64,000 nucleotides of DNA, taken from Agarivorans albus. GTDB lineage: Bacteria; Pseudomonadota; Gammaproteobacteria; Enterobacterales; Celerinatantimonadaceae. Shown here in pieces: positions 18,082-27,592 of the stretch. The first letter of the stretch is position 1, and every line of letters begins with the position of its first letter. The notes beneath the pieces were generated by a model. It saw only the letters and a program-made list of their open reading frames with translations. It did not search any database and had not been told where the DNA came from. The stretch is taken from positions 809,501 through 873,500 of the forward strand of contig NZ_AP023032.1 of assembly GCF_019670105.1 (NCBI RefSeq), given 5' to 3'. The position numbers were made by a program, and so were the translations under genes.

Positions 18082-21069
18082 ATGAAGATTAAATTTTTAT
18101 CTGCAGCAATCGCTGCAAGCTTAGCATTGCCATTAAGTGCTGCTACCTTAGTCACCTCTTTTGAGGAAGCCGACTACAGCAGCTCTGAAAACAATGCTGA
18201 ATTTTTGGAAGTGTCTGGAGATGCCACTTCTGAAGTTTCAACTGAACAAGCTACCGATGGTAATCAATCGATTAAGGCGTCTTTTGACGCGGCTTTCAAA
18301 CCAATGGTTGTTTGGAATTGGGGAAGTTGGAACTGGGGCGCTGAAGATGTTATGTCAGTAGATGTTGTTAACCCTAACGACACTGACGTTACCTTTGCTA
18401 TTAAGCTAATTGATAGTGATATTCTTCCTGATTGGGTAGATGAGTCTCAAACTTCATTGGACTACTTTACGGTTTCAGCTAATACCACGCAGACCTTTAG
18501 CTTTAACTTAAATGGCGGGAACGAGTTCCAAACTCATGGCGAAAACTTTAGTAAAGATAAAGTTATCGGTGTGCAGTTCATGCTCTCTGAAAACGATCCT
18601 CAAGTGTTGTACTTTGACAACATTATGGTTGATGGCGAAGCAGTCACTCCGCCACCAAGTGATGGTGCAGTGAATACGCAAACCGCGCCTGTAGCCACCT
18701 TAGCGCAAATCGAAGACTTTGAAACAATTCCAGATTACTTACGACCTGATGGTGGGGTAAACGTTTCAACTACTACTGAGATTGTGACTAAAGGTGCTGC
18801 AGCAATGGCTGCTGAGTTTACTGCAGGTTGGAACGGTTTAGTGTTTGCAGGTACTTGGAATTGGGCAGAACTAGGTGAACACACCGCAGTCGCCGTTGAC
18901 GTTTCAAATACTAGCGATAGCAATATCTGGTTGTACTCACGTATCGAAGACGTAAATAGCCAGGGCGAAACTGCGACTCGTGGCGTATTGGTTAAAGCTG
19001 GCGAATCGAAAACTATCTACACCAGCTTAAATGACAATCCTTCATTGCTTACTCAAGATGAGCGTGTGTCAGCTTTAGGCTTACGCGATATTCCGGCAGA
19101 CCCAATGAGCGCCCAAAATGGCTGGGGTGATTTTGTTGCTTTAGACAAATCTCAAATTACCGCTATTCGTTACTTCATTGGCGAATTAGCCAGTGGTGAG
19201 ACTAGCCAAACACTTGTGTTTGATAACATGCGCGTGATTAAAGACCTTAACCACGAATCAGCCTATGCAGAAATGACTGATGCTATGGGGCAAAACAACT
19301 TAGTCACTTATGCAGGTAAAGTTGCCAGCAAAGAAGAGTTAGCTAAGTTAAGTGATCCGGAAATGGCTGCTTTGGGTGAGTTAACCAACCGCAATATGTA
19401 CGGTGGTAACCCAGATTCGTCGCCAGCTACAGACTGTGTGCTAGCTACGCCTGCCTCGTTTAACGCTTGTAAAGACGCTGATGGTAACTGGCAATTGGTC
19501 GACCCTGCTGGTAATGCGTTTTTCTCAACCGGTGTTGATAACATTCGTCTGCAAGATACTTACACCATGACCGGCGTGTCGAGTGACGCCGAATCTGAGT
19601 CTGCACTTCGCCAGTCAATGTTTACAGAAATTCCAAGTGATTATGTCAATGAAAACTATGGCCCTGTGCATAGTGGACCTGTTTCTCAAGGCCAAGCTGT
19701 AAGTTTTTACGCTAATAACTTAATTACCCGCCACGCTAGCGAAGACGTATGGCGAGACATTACTGTTAAGCGTATGAAAGACTGGGGCTTTAACACCTTA
19801 GGTAACTGGACCGATCCAGCCTTGTATGCAAACGGTAGCGTTCCTTACGTGGCAAATGGTTGGTCAACCTCTGGTGCCGATCGTCTTCCAGTTAAACAAA
19901 TTGGCAGCGGCTACTGGGGACCACTTCCTGATCCGTGGGATGCTAATTTTGCTACCAATGCCGCCACAATGGCTGCAGAGATCAAAGCTCAGGTTGAAGG
20001 CAACGAAGAGTACTTAGTGGGTATTTTTGTTGATAACGAAATGAGCTGGGGCAATGTCACTGATGTTGAAGGCTCTCGTTATGCGCAAACGCTAGCGGTG
20101 TTCAATACCGACGGCACTGATGCAACAACTAGCCCTGCCAAAAATAGCTTTATTTGGTTCTTAGAAAACCAGCGTTATACCGGTGGCATTGCTGACCTAA
20201 ACGCAGCCTGGGGAACCGATTATGCGTCTTGGGATGCGATGCGCCCAGCGCAAGAGTTAGCTTATGTGGCTGGCATGGAAGCTGATATGCAGTTCCTTGC
20301 TTGGCAGTTTGCTTTCCAGTACTTCAACACCGTAAACACAGCATTAAAAGCTGAGTTACCAAACCACTTGTACTTGGGCTCTCGCTTTGCAGATTGGGGA
20401 CGTACTCCTGATGTAGTAAGTGCTGCTGCGGCTGTTGTTGATGTAATGAGCTACAACATCTACAAAGACAGCATTGCAGCTGCCGATTGGGATGCTGATG
20501 CCTTAAGTCAAATCGAAGCCATTGATAAGCCGGTAATTATTGGCGAGTTCCACTTCGGTGCGCTTGATAGTGGTTCGTTTGCAGAAGGTGTAGTAAATGC
20601 CACTTCGCAACAAGATCGTGCAGACAAAATGGTTAGCTTTTACGAATCAGTAAATGCCCATAAAAACTTTGTAGGTGCGCATTGGTTCCAATACATCGAT
20701 TCACCATTAACGGGTCGTGCATGGGATGGCGAAAACTACAACGTTGGTTTTGTTAGCAATACTGACACGCCATATACATTGATGACAGATGCTGCGCGTG
20801 AGTTTAACTGTGGCATGTACGGCACTGACTGCTCTAGCTTAAGCAATGCTACTGAAGCTGCTTCGAGAGCGGGTGAGTTGTATACCGGTACCAATATTGG
20901 TGTTAGCCACTCTGGCCCAGAAGCGCCAGATCCAGGTGAGCCAGTTGATCCTCCAATTGATCCGCCAACACCACCAACGGGTGGCGTAACTGGCGGTGGC
21001 GGTAGCGCAGGTTGGTTATCGCTACTAGGTTTGGCCGGCGTATTTTTACTAAGACGTCGTAAAGTGTAA
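18082..21069 (+). CDS. GH50 beta-agarase with GlyGly-CTERM sorting tail
   Basis: A 995-residue GH50 beta-agarase. ATG 18082 follows AGGAAAT and opens a signal peptide ending LSAA. Two N-terminal beta-sandwich domains are followed by the GH50 barrel. Catalytic glutamates by motif are E653 (VDNEMSWGN) and E822 (IIGEFHFG). After the barrel comes a proline/aspartate-rich linker (PDPGEPVDPPIDPPTPP), then GGVTGGGGSAGW, a hydrophobic helix and the basic end RRRKV. This layout matches the GlyGly-CTERM signal processed by rhombosortase in type II secretion hosts, so the enzyme is probably exported to the cell surface or medium. It is more divergent than the 4210/15152 pair. Confidence 0.93.
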   Translation: MKIKFLSAAIAASLALPLSAATLVTSFEEADYSSSENNAEFLEVSGDATSEVSTEQATDGNQSIKASFDAAFKPMVVWNWGSWNWGAEDVMSVDVVNPNDTDVTFAIKLIDSDILPDWVDESQTSLDYFTVSANTTQTFSFNLNGGNEFQTHGENFSKDKVIGVQFMLSENDPQVLYFDNIMVDGEAVTPPPSDGAVNTQTAPVATLAQIEDFETIPDYLRPDGGVNVSTTTEIVTKGAAAMAAEFTAGWNGLVFAGTWNWAELGEHTAVAVDVSNTSDSNIWLYSRIEDVNSQGETATRGVLVKAGESKTIYTSLNDNPSLLTQDERVSALGLRDIPADPMSAQNGWGDFVALDKSQITAIRYFIGELASGETSQTLVFDNMRVIKDLNHESAYAEMTDAMGQNNLVTYAGKVASKEELAKLSDPEMAALGELTNRNMYGGNPDSSPATDCVLATPASFNACKDADGNWQLVDPAGNAFFSTGVDNIRLQDTYTMTGVSSDAESESALRQSMFTEIPSDYVNENYGPVHSGPVSQGQAVSFYANNLITRHASEDVWRDITVKRMKDWGFNTLGNWTDPALYANGSVPYVANGWSTSGADRLPVKQIGSGYWGPLPDPWDANFATNAATMAAEIKAQVEGNEEYLVGIFVDNEMSWGNVTDVEGSRYAQTLAVFNTDGTDATTSPAKNSFIWFLENQRYTGGIADLNAAWGTDYASWDAMRPAQELAYVAGMEADMQFLAWQFAFQYFNTVNTALKAELPNHLYLGSRFADWGRTPDVVSAAAAVVDVMSYNIYKDSIAAADWDADALSQIEAIDKPVIIGEFHFGALDSGSFAEGVVNATSQQDRADKMVSFYESVNAHKNFVGAHWFQYIDSPLTGRAWDGENYNVGFVSNTDTPYTLMTDAAREFNCGMYGTDCSSLSNATEAASRAGELYTGTNIGVSHSGPEAPDPGEPVDPPIDPPTPPTGGVTGGGGSAGWLSLLGLAGVFLLRRRKV

Positions 21070-21076
21070 GGACTGT

Positions 21077-21121
21077 GCCGCCTCGTAAATTAAGTTGTAT
21101 TGCGAGGCGGCCTTTTTATTT
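21077..21121 (+). terminator. Strong terminator after the GlyGly-CTERM agarase
   Basis: GCCGCCTCG (21077-21085) pairs with CGAGGCGGC (21103-21111) and is followed by CTTTTTATTTT. It overlaps the leader of the following small gene, so genes from 21134 onward may depend on read-through or a weak promoter inside this gap. Confidence 0.88.
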
Positions 21122-21133
21122 TCAGGAAGAAAT

Positions 21134-21535
21134 ATGAAGTATCTATATATTGTCCGCGGGCCATTTGGCAGCGGTAAAACCGAGTTTGCAAAAACCATCA
21201 CCAATGACGTGGTGTCCTGCTGGGATTACTACGCTCAATATGGCCAAAACAAGTGGAATGAAGAGCTTAAGCCGCATGCCGATGAGTATTGTCGTGCCTC
21301 TGTTGCTGAGTTAATGGAAAAAGGCGTTAACAGCATCGCCGTGACTAACTCCTTCTCTAAATCTAGTGACTTAGATTTTTACCTTGAAGCCGCCAACCTG
21401 CATGAATACAAAGTATTCACCCTGGTGATGGAAAATCAAAATAGCGAAGAATACAAACGTGACGCGCCAGAAGATGTGGTGCTTAAACAGATTATCAACT
21501 TAAAAAATAGCGTGGTATTCCACCAAGGTTTTTAA
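21134..21535 (+). CDS. Small P-loop ATP/GTP-binding protein of unknown role
   Basis: A 133-residue protein opening with MKYLYIVRGPFGSGKTEFAK, a Walker A loop (GPFGSGKT, residues 9-16) right at the N-terminus. This is the arrangement of small P-loop kinases such as the polynucleotide-kinase-like group. ATG 21134 follows GGAAGAAAT. There is no signal peptide and no further domain. It lies between agarase and chemosensory genes in the same orientation, but a functional link is not evident. It could be a small-molecule or nucleotide kinase; I do not recognise a named family with certainty. Confidence 0.7.
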   Translation: MKYLYIVRGPFGSGKTEFAKTITNDVVSCWDYYAQYGQNKWNEELKPHADEYCRASVAELMEKGVNSIAVTNSFSKSSDLDFYLEAANLHEYKVFTLVMENQNSEEYKRDAPEDVVLKQIINLKNSVVFHQGF

Positions 21536-21569
21536 CAGCAATTGATAGCGTTTTGGTAAGAGAAAAAGT

Positions 21570-22421
21570 ATGAAAAAAATAACCATTGCCAGCTTCTTTT
21601 TGTTTTGCGGTTTAACCTTATCTAATAGCGTTCTAGCACAGGTAACAACGCCCATGGTTTTGGGCGAACGCGACCGCTTAGTCGTTGATTTGATTAAATT
21701 AGCATTTGAAAAAAGTAACTATTCGCAAAAAATTCAACCCATCGATACCTATTACAGTGAGGCTCGATTAGTTGAAGAAGTAAAACAAGATCAGGTGAGT
21801 GTGATTTGGGCTGGTGCGTCAAACTCGATGCAGCAACAGCTTAAAGCCATCAAGATCCCTATTTTTAAAGGATTATTGGGCCACCGCGTTTTTGTTATTG
21901 AAAAAAGCAATCAAGCAGCCTTTGAAGGTGTGTCTAGTTTAGCCACGCTAAAGCGCTTAAAAGCAGGCTTAGGCCGTTTTTGGGGCGATACCGAAATCCT
22001 AGAAAATGCCGGACTAGAAGTAGTTAAACCGGTTAAAGCACAAAGCTTATTCTACATGGTAGATGGCGGACGTTTTGATTACCTACCTTTAGCTGTGCAC
22101 GAAGCCTGGGAAGTGGTAGAAACCCAAAAGGAAGTAAACCTCGCCGTAGAAGATGACATTCTGTTGGTCTACCCAATGGCGATGTATCTCTACGTTAACC
22201 CTAAGAATCGCGCCTTATATGATGCGATTAACGATGGCTTAGAAACCGCCATTGCTGATGGCAGCTATAACCAGCTGTTTTATCAATCTCCCCTTATCTC
22301 AAAAACCTTTGAAACAGCGCGCCTTACCGAGCGCCGAATAATAAAAATAGATAATCCTTTACTGCCCGCAGACGCACCTTTGCACCGCGAAGAGTTGTGG
22401 TTGGACATTCAAGAAAGATAG
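21570..22421 (+). CDS. Periplasmic substrate-binding-like protein paired with a chemoreceptor
   Basis: A 283-residue exported protein with a signal peptide (MKKITIASFFLFCGLTLSNSVLA|Q). The mature part reads like the type-2 periplasmic-binding fold of family-3 solute-binding proteins: GERDRLVVDLIKLAFEKSNY near the start, a switch segment around VIEKSN, and YPMAMYLYVNP near residue 210. No transporter membrane or ATPase gene accompanies it. Instead a chemoreceptor gene follows after 18 bases. A sensory role is therefore likely: the protein would deliver ligand occupancy to the chemoreceptor. The ligand is unknown; an agar-derived sugar is suggested only by context. Confidence 0.75.
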   Translation: MKKITIASFFLFCGLTLSNSVLAQVTTPMVLGERDRLVVDLIKLAFEKSNYSQKIQPIDTYYSEARLVEEVKQDQVSVIWAGASNSMQQQLKAIKIPIFKGLLGHRVFVIEKSNQAAFEGVSSLATLKRLKAGLGRFWGDTEILENAGLEVVKPVKAQSLFYMVDGGRFDYLPLAVHEAWEVVETQKEVNLAVEDDILLVYPMAMYLYVNPKNRALYDAINDGLETAIADGSYNQLFYQSPLISKTFETARLTERRIIKIDNPLLPADAPLHREELWLDIQER

Positions 22422-22439
22422 ACATAAGCGAGACTAAAC

Positions 22440-23918
22440 GTGAAAGCAAGTTTGAGTAAATCCCTAATTATTATATTACTGCTATTTGGTTTGCTAGGCC
22501 TGTTATTAGGCGGTGGCGTTAGCTACTTAAATACCAAAAGCAAATTGGCTGAAGGCTACTTAGTAGAGCAACAAGCCATTACCGAGATGGCCAAAGCATC
22601 ATTAATAGAAGCGGTGTTTGTTTATGATTTTGAACAAGCGCAAGCCATTGTAGATGCTTTGGTTCAATCCCCGATCCTAAATGCAGTGGAAGTAGTGGAC
22701 CAGCGTGGTAAAGCTATTTCTCAGGCCAGCATTGCCAATCAAAAGCAAGACTTCAATCTAATTGAGCTGCAACGTGGCGAGGACTTTATTGGTACGTTAA
22801 AGCTGCAATTTGATGATAGCAGTGTGATTGCCACGCTAAACAGCGAAATAACCAATGTAATGCTCAACATTATATTGGTATTAGCCGTTGTGGTTGCAGC
22901 CGTGTTTTTCTACGTGCGTAAGCTGGTGGTAATTCCAATCAACGACGTGGCAAACTCTTTGCACCAAATTGCCACTGGTGACGGGGACCTTACCCGACGT
23001 ATTCCAGTGAACAACGATAACGAGATAGGTGTACTTAGTAGCAACTTCAATTTACTGATGGACAACCTATCGCACCTGCTTAATAGCATTCGTTCGGTGA
23101 GTGAGCAGGTAAGCTCGGTGTCTCATTCGTTAAGTTCATCTTCTAGCGAATCTCAGCGTGATTCTTTATCGCAACAAGATCAGATGGAGCAGGCCGCTAC
23201 CTCACTGCAAGAAATGAGTGCCTCCGCAGAAGAAGTGTTTGTAAACGCTGAGCAAACCGCCGAGAAGTCGCAAACAGCCCGCGAGCAAACCTTGCTAGGT
23301 GTAGAGTTGGTGCGCGAAAACAGCCAATTAATTACCCGTTTATCGCAAAGCATTACCGATACGTCTTCACGCATCGATAAGTTAATTGATTCAAGCTCAG
23401 CGATTGGCTCTGTAGTGGAGGTTATTCGTAACATCGCCGAACAAACCAATCTACTTGCCTTAAACGCGGCAATTGAAGCAGCTCGAGCTGGTGAGCAAGG
23501 GCGAGGGTTTGCGGTGGTTGCCGATGAAGTAAGAGCTCTGGCCCAGAAAACCCAAGAGTCTACCCAAGAAATTGAATCTATTGTTGCTGCGCTGCAAGAC
23601 AATGCCTCAAATGCGGCTAGCTCTATGGGGGCAAGTTTGCAATCGAGTAAAGAGGTGGACAATGCGGCGGGGTCTATTTCACAAGCCTTACAAGATATCT
23701 GCGAGCACATTGAGAACATTAACCAAATGAACACCCACGTTGCGGTAGCTGCCAAACAACAAAACAGCGTTACTCAGACCATTGCTGAAAATGTTACCAC
23801 CTTAAATACCCTGGCTAGTTCTATTGCAAATAATGCAAAAAATGTGAACGGACAAGTGATCTCACTCGAAGAACACAACAATGAGCTTGTAGTAAATATC
23901 AAACGTTTTAAAGTATGA
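22440..23918 (+). CDS. Methyl-accepting chemotaxis protein
   Basis: A 492-residue chemoreceptor starting at GTG 22440. It has a first membrane helix (residues 8-28), a short periplasmic region of about 110 residues, a second membrane helix near residues 138-160 ([20 protein letters not shown]), a HAMP linker with [10 protein letters not shown], and a long coiled-coil signalling domain. The hairpin tip [28 protein letters not shown] near residues 331-358 is the CheA/CheW contact. The periplasmic part looks too small for a large sensor domain, which suits sensing through the binding protein encoded just upstream. Agar-directed chemotaxis is a reasonable inference from the locus. Confidence 0.9.
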   Translation: MKASLSKSLIIILLLFGLLGLLLGGGVSYLNTKSKLAEGYLVEQQAITEMAKASLIEAVFVYDFEQAQAIVDALVQSPILNAVEVVDQRGKAISQASIANQKQDFNLIELQRGEDFIGTLKLQFDDSSVIATLNSEITNVMLNIILVLAVVVAAVFFYVRKLVVIPINDVANSLHQIATGDGDLTRRIPVNNDNEIGVLSSNFNLLMDNLSHLLNSIRSVSEQVSSVSHSLSSSSSESQRDSLSQQDQMEQAATSLQEMSASAEEVFVNAEQTAEKSQTAREQTLLGVELVRENSQLITRLSQSITDTSSRIDKLIDSSSAIGSVVEVIRNIAEQTNLLALNAAIEAARAGEQGRGFAVVADEVRALAQKTQESTQEIESIVAALQDNASNAASSMGASLQSSKEVDNAAGSISQALQDICEHIENINQMNTHVAVAAKQQNSVTQTIAENVTTLNTLASSIANNAKNVNGQVISLEEHNNELVVNIKRFKV

Positions 23919-23945
23919 CAAATAAACTTAAATAGTAGGAAGTAA

Positions 23946-24410
<465 letters not shown>

Positions 24411-24418
24411 GTGCACTA

Positions 24419-24453
24419 AATCCACTTAGCCAAGGCTAAGTGGATTCTTTTTT
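24419..24453 (+). terminator. Terminator after the YhcH-family gene
   Basis: AATCCACTTAGCC (24419-24431) and GGCTAAGTGGATT (24434-24446) form a perfect 13-bp stem with a two-base gap, followed by CTTTTTTG. It marks the end of the long forward block. Confidence 0.92.
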
Positions 24454-24892
24454 GATGTTACTCGCTTATTAGCCTTTCACCCATCACTACTAATATTCCT
24501 TGATTAATGCCAGTTAACCTGCGCGCTGCTGTTTACTTCACCATAAAAAATCCCAGCAATATAGACTGTTGTGCTAGCCGATACCCATAGTGATACCTCT
24601 ATTGACTTAGGGTTAAAGCATTAAGGCTTAGCACTTCGTTTACGCTTAAGCTTGGCTAACACGAGGCATGGTTCACAAGTTTGTAAAAATTGGTTTTCCA
24701 ATAATTTAGATTGGTTGACATTTGATTGGCTGAAGTCATTATTACCCTTAGATATTTTTCTGTTTTAACGCGTCGCTTGGCAGCTAGAAAGTTTAATACT
24801 TAAGGTTTGTTAGTTAAGTTTTCTCTATGGCTTAGTTATATTGCCTAGACTCTGCCATGGCTATCAGGACGCTAATCATTTGAGGATACATA
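24454..24892. other. Gene-free control region before the cytoplasmic GH50 gene
   Basis: No coding region is supported. A promoter and two operator-like sites lie near 24689-24743. A further 150 bases separate them from the start codon, so the transcript probably has a long 5-prime leader. No known riboswitch was recognised in it. Confidence 0.5.
24689..24743 (+). promoter_or_regulatory. Operator-overlapped promoter for the cytoplasmic GH50 gene
   Basis: ATTGGT-TT-TCCAAT (24689-24702) and ATTGGT-TG-ACATTT (24710-24723) are agar-regulon-type sites. The second contains TTGACA (24715-24720), which with ATTATT 17 bases downstream makes a plausible sigma-70 promoter. Protein on these sites would cover the -35 element, implying repression. 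Confidence 0.55.
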
Positions 24893-27166
24893 ATGGAAAC
24901 GCGCTTAAGGGCTGACTCAGCTAAAACTATATCTGAGCATGAGCAATCAATTTTGATTTATGATTTTGCTGAGCAAATTCCTAAGGCTTTTAGTTTTAGC
25001 AACGTGGACGCAGAATTGGTAAGTGAAGGCAACGGCATTACTACTGGTTCGCAAGCCTTAAAAGTTACTACACATAGCAAAGAAAACTTTTACACCTCAA
25101 TCTTTATCGAACCTGAGCAGCCTTTTGATTGGAGTGCGCTTCCTAACTTTAGTTTTGCATTTGACGTCACAAACTTAGGTCGTCGTTCAACACAGATTTT
25201 CATCAATATCTTCGACAAACAAGGGCAAATGCATAGCCGCAGCATTAACGTAGCCGGTGGCTCTTGCAAAACTTATTTAAACGAGCTTAAAGGTGAGTTT
25301 TTAAAGGGGGGGCTTAACTATGAATCGGGTTTTCGCTCTAACCCAGCAGCCTGGGATACGCCATTTCACTATGCAACGTGGATGTGGGGTGAGATGAACA
25401 TCGATTTAAGTGCCGTTGCCAAAATTGAATTAAGCATTCACGGTACTTTGATTGATCATCAGTTGGTGTTAGATAACTTTAGAGTGATTTTTACCCCGGA
25501 ATGTAATCCCGATTTTCTTAAAGGTTGTTTAGATAAGTTTGGTCAAAATGCTTTAGTGGAAACCGCGGAAAAAGTACATTCTGAAGAAGAGTTATTGGCG
25601 GTTACAGCCAAAGAGCTTAAAGCCTTAGAGCAAGGTGCTATGCCCCAGCGTTCGCGCTTTAGTGGTTACACTGGAGGTCCGCAGCTAGAGGCAACCGGCT
25701 TTTTCCGTACCGAAAAAATCGACGGTAAATGGTCGTTAGTTGACCCAGATGGTTACCCATACTTTGCTACCGGCCTCGACATTATTCGCCTAGCAAACTC
25801 ATTTACTATTACCGGTATTGATTACGACCACTCAAAAGTGGCTGCGCGTAGCGATGACGATGTTACTCCTGAAGACTCTAAAGAAAAGCTCGAAATTAGC
25901 CAAGAAGCCTTTGATTCAGCCTATGTTGCCAACCAAACTCGCCGAGACTTTTTTGATTGGTTGCCTAGCTACGACGACCCCTTAGCTGAGCATTACAGCT
26001 ATATGCGTGAGCTGTTTGAAGGCCCAGTTGATCGCGGCGAAATCTTTAGTTTTTACTCGGCAAATCTACAGCGCAAGTACGGTCAAGATGGCGCCGATTA
26101 CATGGGCAAGTGGCGCGAAGTCACCATGGACCGCATGCTTAACTGGGGCTTTTCTTGTTTAGGTAATTGGACTGCTCCAGAGTTTTACAGTAACGACAAA
26201 ATTCCTTATTTCGCCAATGGCTGGATTATTGGAGACTTTAAAACAGTGACTAGTGGCGATGATTTTTGGGCGCCACTGCCTGATCCTTTCGACCCGGTAT
26301 TTAGAGAGCGCGCCGAAGCAACGGTAAGCCAAGTTAAAGCCGAAATGCAAGGTTCACCATGGTGTGTGGGTATTTTCATTGATAATGAGAAAAGCTGGGG
26401 CCGAATGGGCACCATTAATGGCCATTATGGTATTACGATCCATACTCTAGGTCGCAGCGATGAAGAGAGCCCAACTAAGGCGGTATTCACTCAAGCCTTA
26501 AAAGACAAGTACGGCACTGTAGAACAGCTTAACCAAGCTTGGGGGACGAACATCGACTCTTGGCAAGCAGTAGCTGGTGGCGTTAGTGATTTAGCCCATA
26601 ACGAAGCACAGCTTAGTGACTACTCCATGTTATTAGAGTTGTACGCCAGCGAATACTTCAAAGTGGTAAACGAGTCGCTTAAAGCTCAATTACCTAATCA
26701 CTTGTACTTGGGGGCTCGATTTGCTGATTGGGGCTGTAATCCAGAGGTGGTAAGAGCGGCGGCAAAACATGTGGATGTTGTAAGTTACAACTACTACAAA
26801 GAAGGGCTACATCCAGAACCTTGGAAGTTTTTGGCTGAAGTAGACATGCCGAGCATTATTGGTGAGTTTCATATTGGCGTTAAAGAAGGTTTCTTCCACG
26901 CAGGTTTGGTGACGGCTAATGACCAAACCGAGCGCGGCGAGATGTTTGAAGATTACTTAAACTCAGTGATTGATAACCCATATTTTGTCGGCGCACATTG
27001 GTTCCAATACATTGATTCACCGATTACTGGGCGTTCGTTTGACGGCGAAAACTACAATGTGGGTTTTGTGGGCATAACCGATGTGCCATATCAGCCAATG
27101 GTTGATGCTGCTAAACGGGTAAATGGCGGCATGTATCAGCGCCGTTTTAAAAATGCGAAAAAGTAG
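24893..27166 (+). CDS. GH50 beta-agarase, signal-less (cytoplasmic) form
   Basis: A 757-residue GH50 enzyme with only one beta-sandwich domain before the catalytic barrel. The N-terminus METRLRADSAKTISEHEQ is hydrophilic and no signal peptide is seen, so it should stay in the cytoplasm. ATG 24893 follows GAGGAT. Catalytic glutamates by motif are E499 (FIDNEKSWGR) and E658 (IIGEFHIG). The barrel motifs FFRTEKIDGKWSLVDPDG and AHWFQYIDSPITGR are intact. It probably trims imported neoagaro-oligosaccharides to neoagarobiose for GH117. It is transcribed alone from its own operator-bearing promoter. Confidence 0.93.
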   Translation: METRLRADSAKTISEHEQSILIYDFAEQIPKAFSFSNVDAELVSEGNGITTGSQALKVTTHSKENFYTSIFIEPEQPFDWSALPNFSFAFDVTNLGRRSTQIFINIFDKQGQMHSRSINVAGGSCKTYLNELKGEFLKGGLNYESGFRSNPAAWDTPFHYATWMWGEMNIDLSAVAKIELSIHGTLIDHQLVLDNFRVIFTPECNPDFLKGCLDKFGQNALVETAEKVHSEEELLAVTAKELKALEQGAMPQRSRFSGYTGGPQLEATGFFRTEKIDGKWSLVDPDGYPYFATGLDIIRLANSFTITGIDYDHSKVAARSDDDVTPEDSKEKLEISQEAFDSAYVANQTRRDFFDWLPSYDDPLAEHYSYMRELFEGPVDRGEIFSFYSANLQRKYGQDGADYMGKWREVTMDRMLNWGFSCLGNWTAPEFYSNDKIPYFANGWIIGDFKTVTSGDDFWAPLPDPFDPVFRERAEATVSQVKAEMQGSPWCVGIFIDNEKSWGRMGTINGHYGITIHTLGRSDEESPTKAVFTQALKDKYGTVEQLNQAWGTNIDSWQAVAGGVSDLAHNEAQLSDYSMLLELYASEYFKVVNESLKAQLPNHLYLGARFADWGCNPEVVRAAAKHVDVVSYNYYKEGLHPEPWKFLAEVDMPSIIGEFHIGVKEGFFHAGLVTANDQTERGEMFEDYLNSVIDNPYFVGAHWFQYIDSPITGRSFDGENYNVGFVGITDVPYQPMVDAAKRVNGGMYQRRFKNAKK

Positions 27167-27193
27167 TGCGTTTTGACGTTTAACCTTAACTAA

Positions 27194-27218
27194 GAAAGGG
27201 GACTTCGGTCTCCTTTTC
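27194..27218 (+). terminator. Terminator after the cytoplasmic GH50 gene
   Basis: GAAAGGGGAC, a TTCG tetraloop, then GTCTCCTTTTC form a stable hairpin with a built-in T-run 27 bases after the stop codon. Confidence 0.8.
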
Positions 27219-27348
27219 ATTGATATACCAATACGTGGTTTATCTACTGGGAAAGTCTGTTGCTACTTCTTGTTTATCTTGGTTAATACGACCAGCGGTA
27301 AGCATGTTGATGTAATGATTGGCTTTGCGCCAAGTGATATAAGAATTG

Positions 27349-27434
27349 TAGCCACACCTTAATGAATCCGTTTGTTAAATAATCCAGTGTGGCTATAACG
27401 CCAGAAGTGCAAGATCGGCTTCTGGTGTTTTTTT
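27349..27434 (+). ncRNA. Candidate small RNA or second terminator
   Basis: TAGCCACAC (27349-27357) pairs perfectly with GTGTGGCTA (27387-27395). It is followed at once by a second hairpin, CGCCAGAAG / CTTCTGGTG, with a run of seven T (27399-27434). There is no open reading frame and another terminator lies 130 bases upstream, so this may be the 3-prime end of a small RNA starting in 27230-27340. It may also be only a back-up terminator. The remainder of 27219-27592 shows nothing else. Confidence 0.35.
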
Positions 27435-27592
27435 GTCCTTCCTACTCTCGTTACTAAACTTCAACAATTAGCTTGTGACTCATTACTCTTGGCTCATGAT
27501 AGTCTTACAAGCTGATGGCTTAATCGCTGAGTCATTTATAGAGCTGTGTGATGTCTGTTTAGTATGATGCTGGTGGCTCAAGTATGCTTCAA

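Noticed and set aside
23180-23755. A 191-codon reverse-strand frame inside the chemoreceptor gene
   Set aside because: It is a shadow of the chemoreceptor signalling domain, rich in Cys, Ser and Ala, and matches no family.
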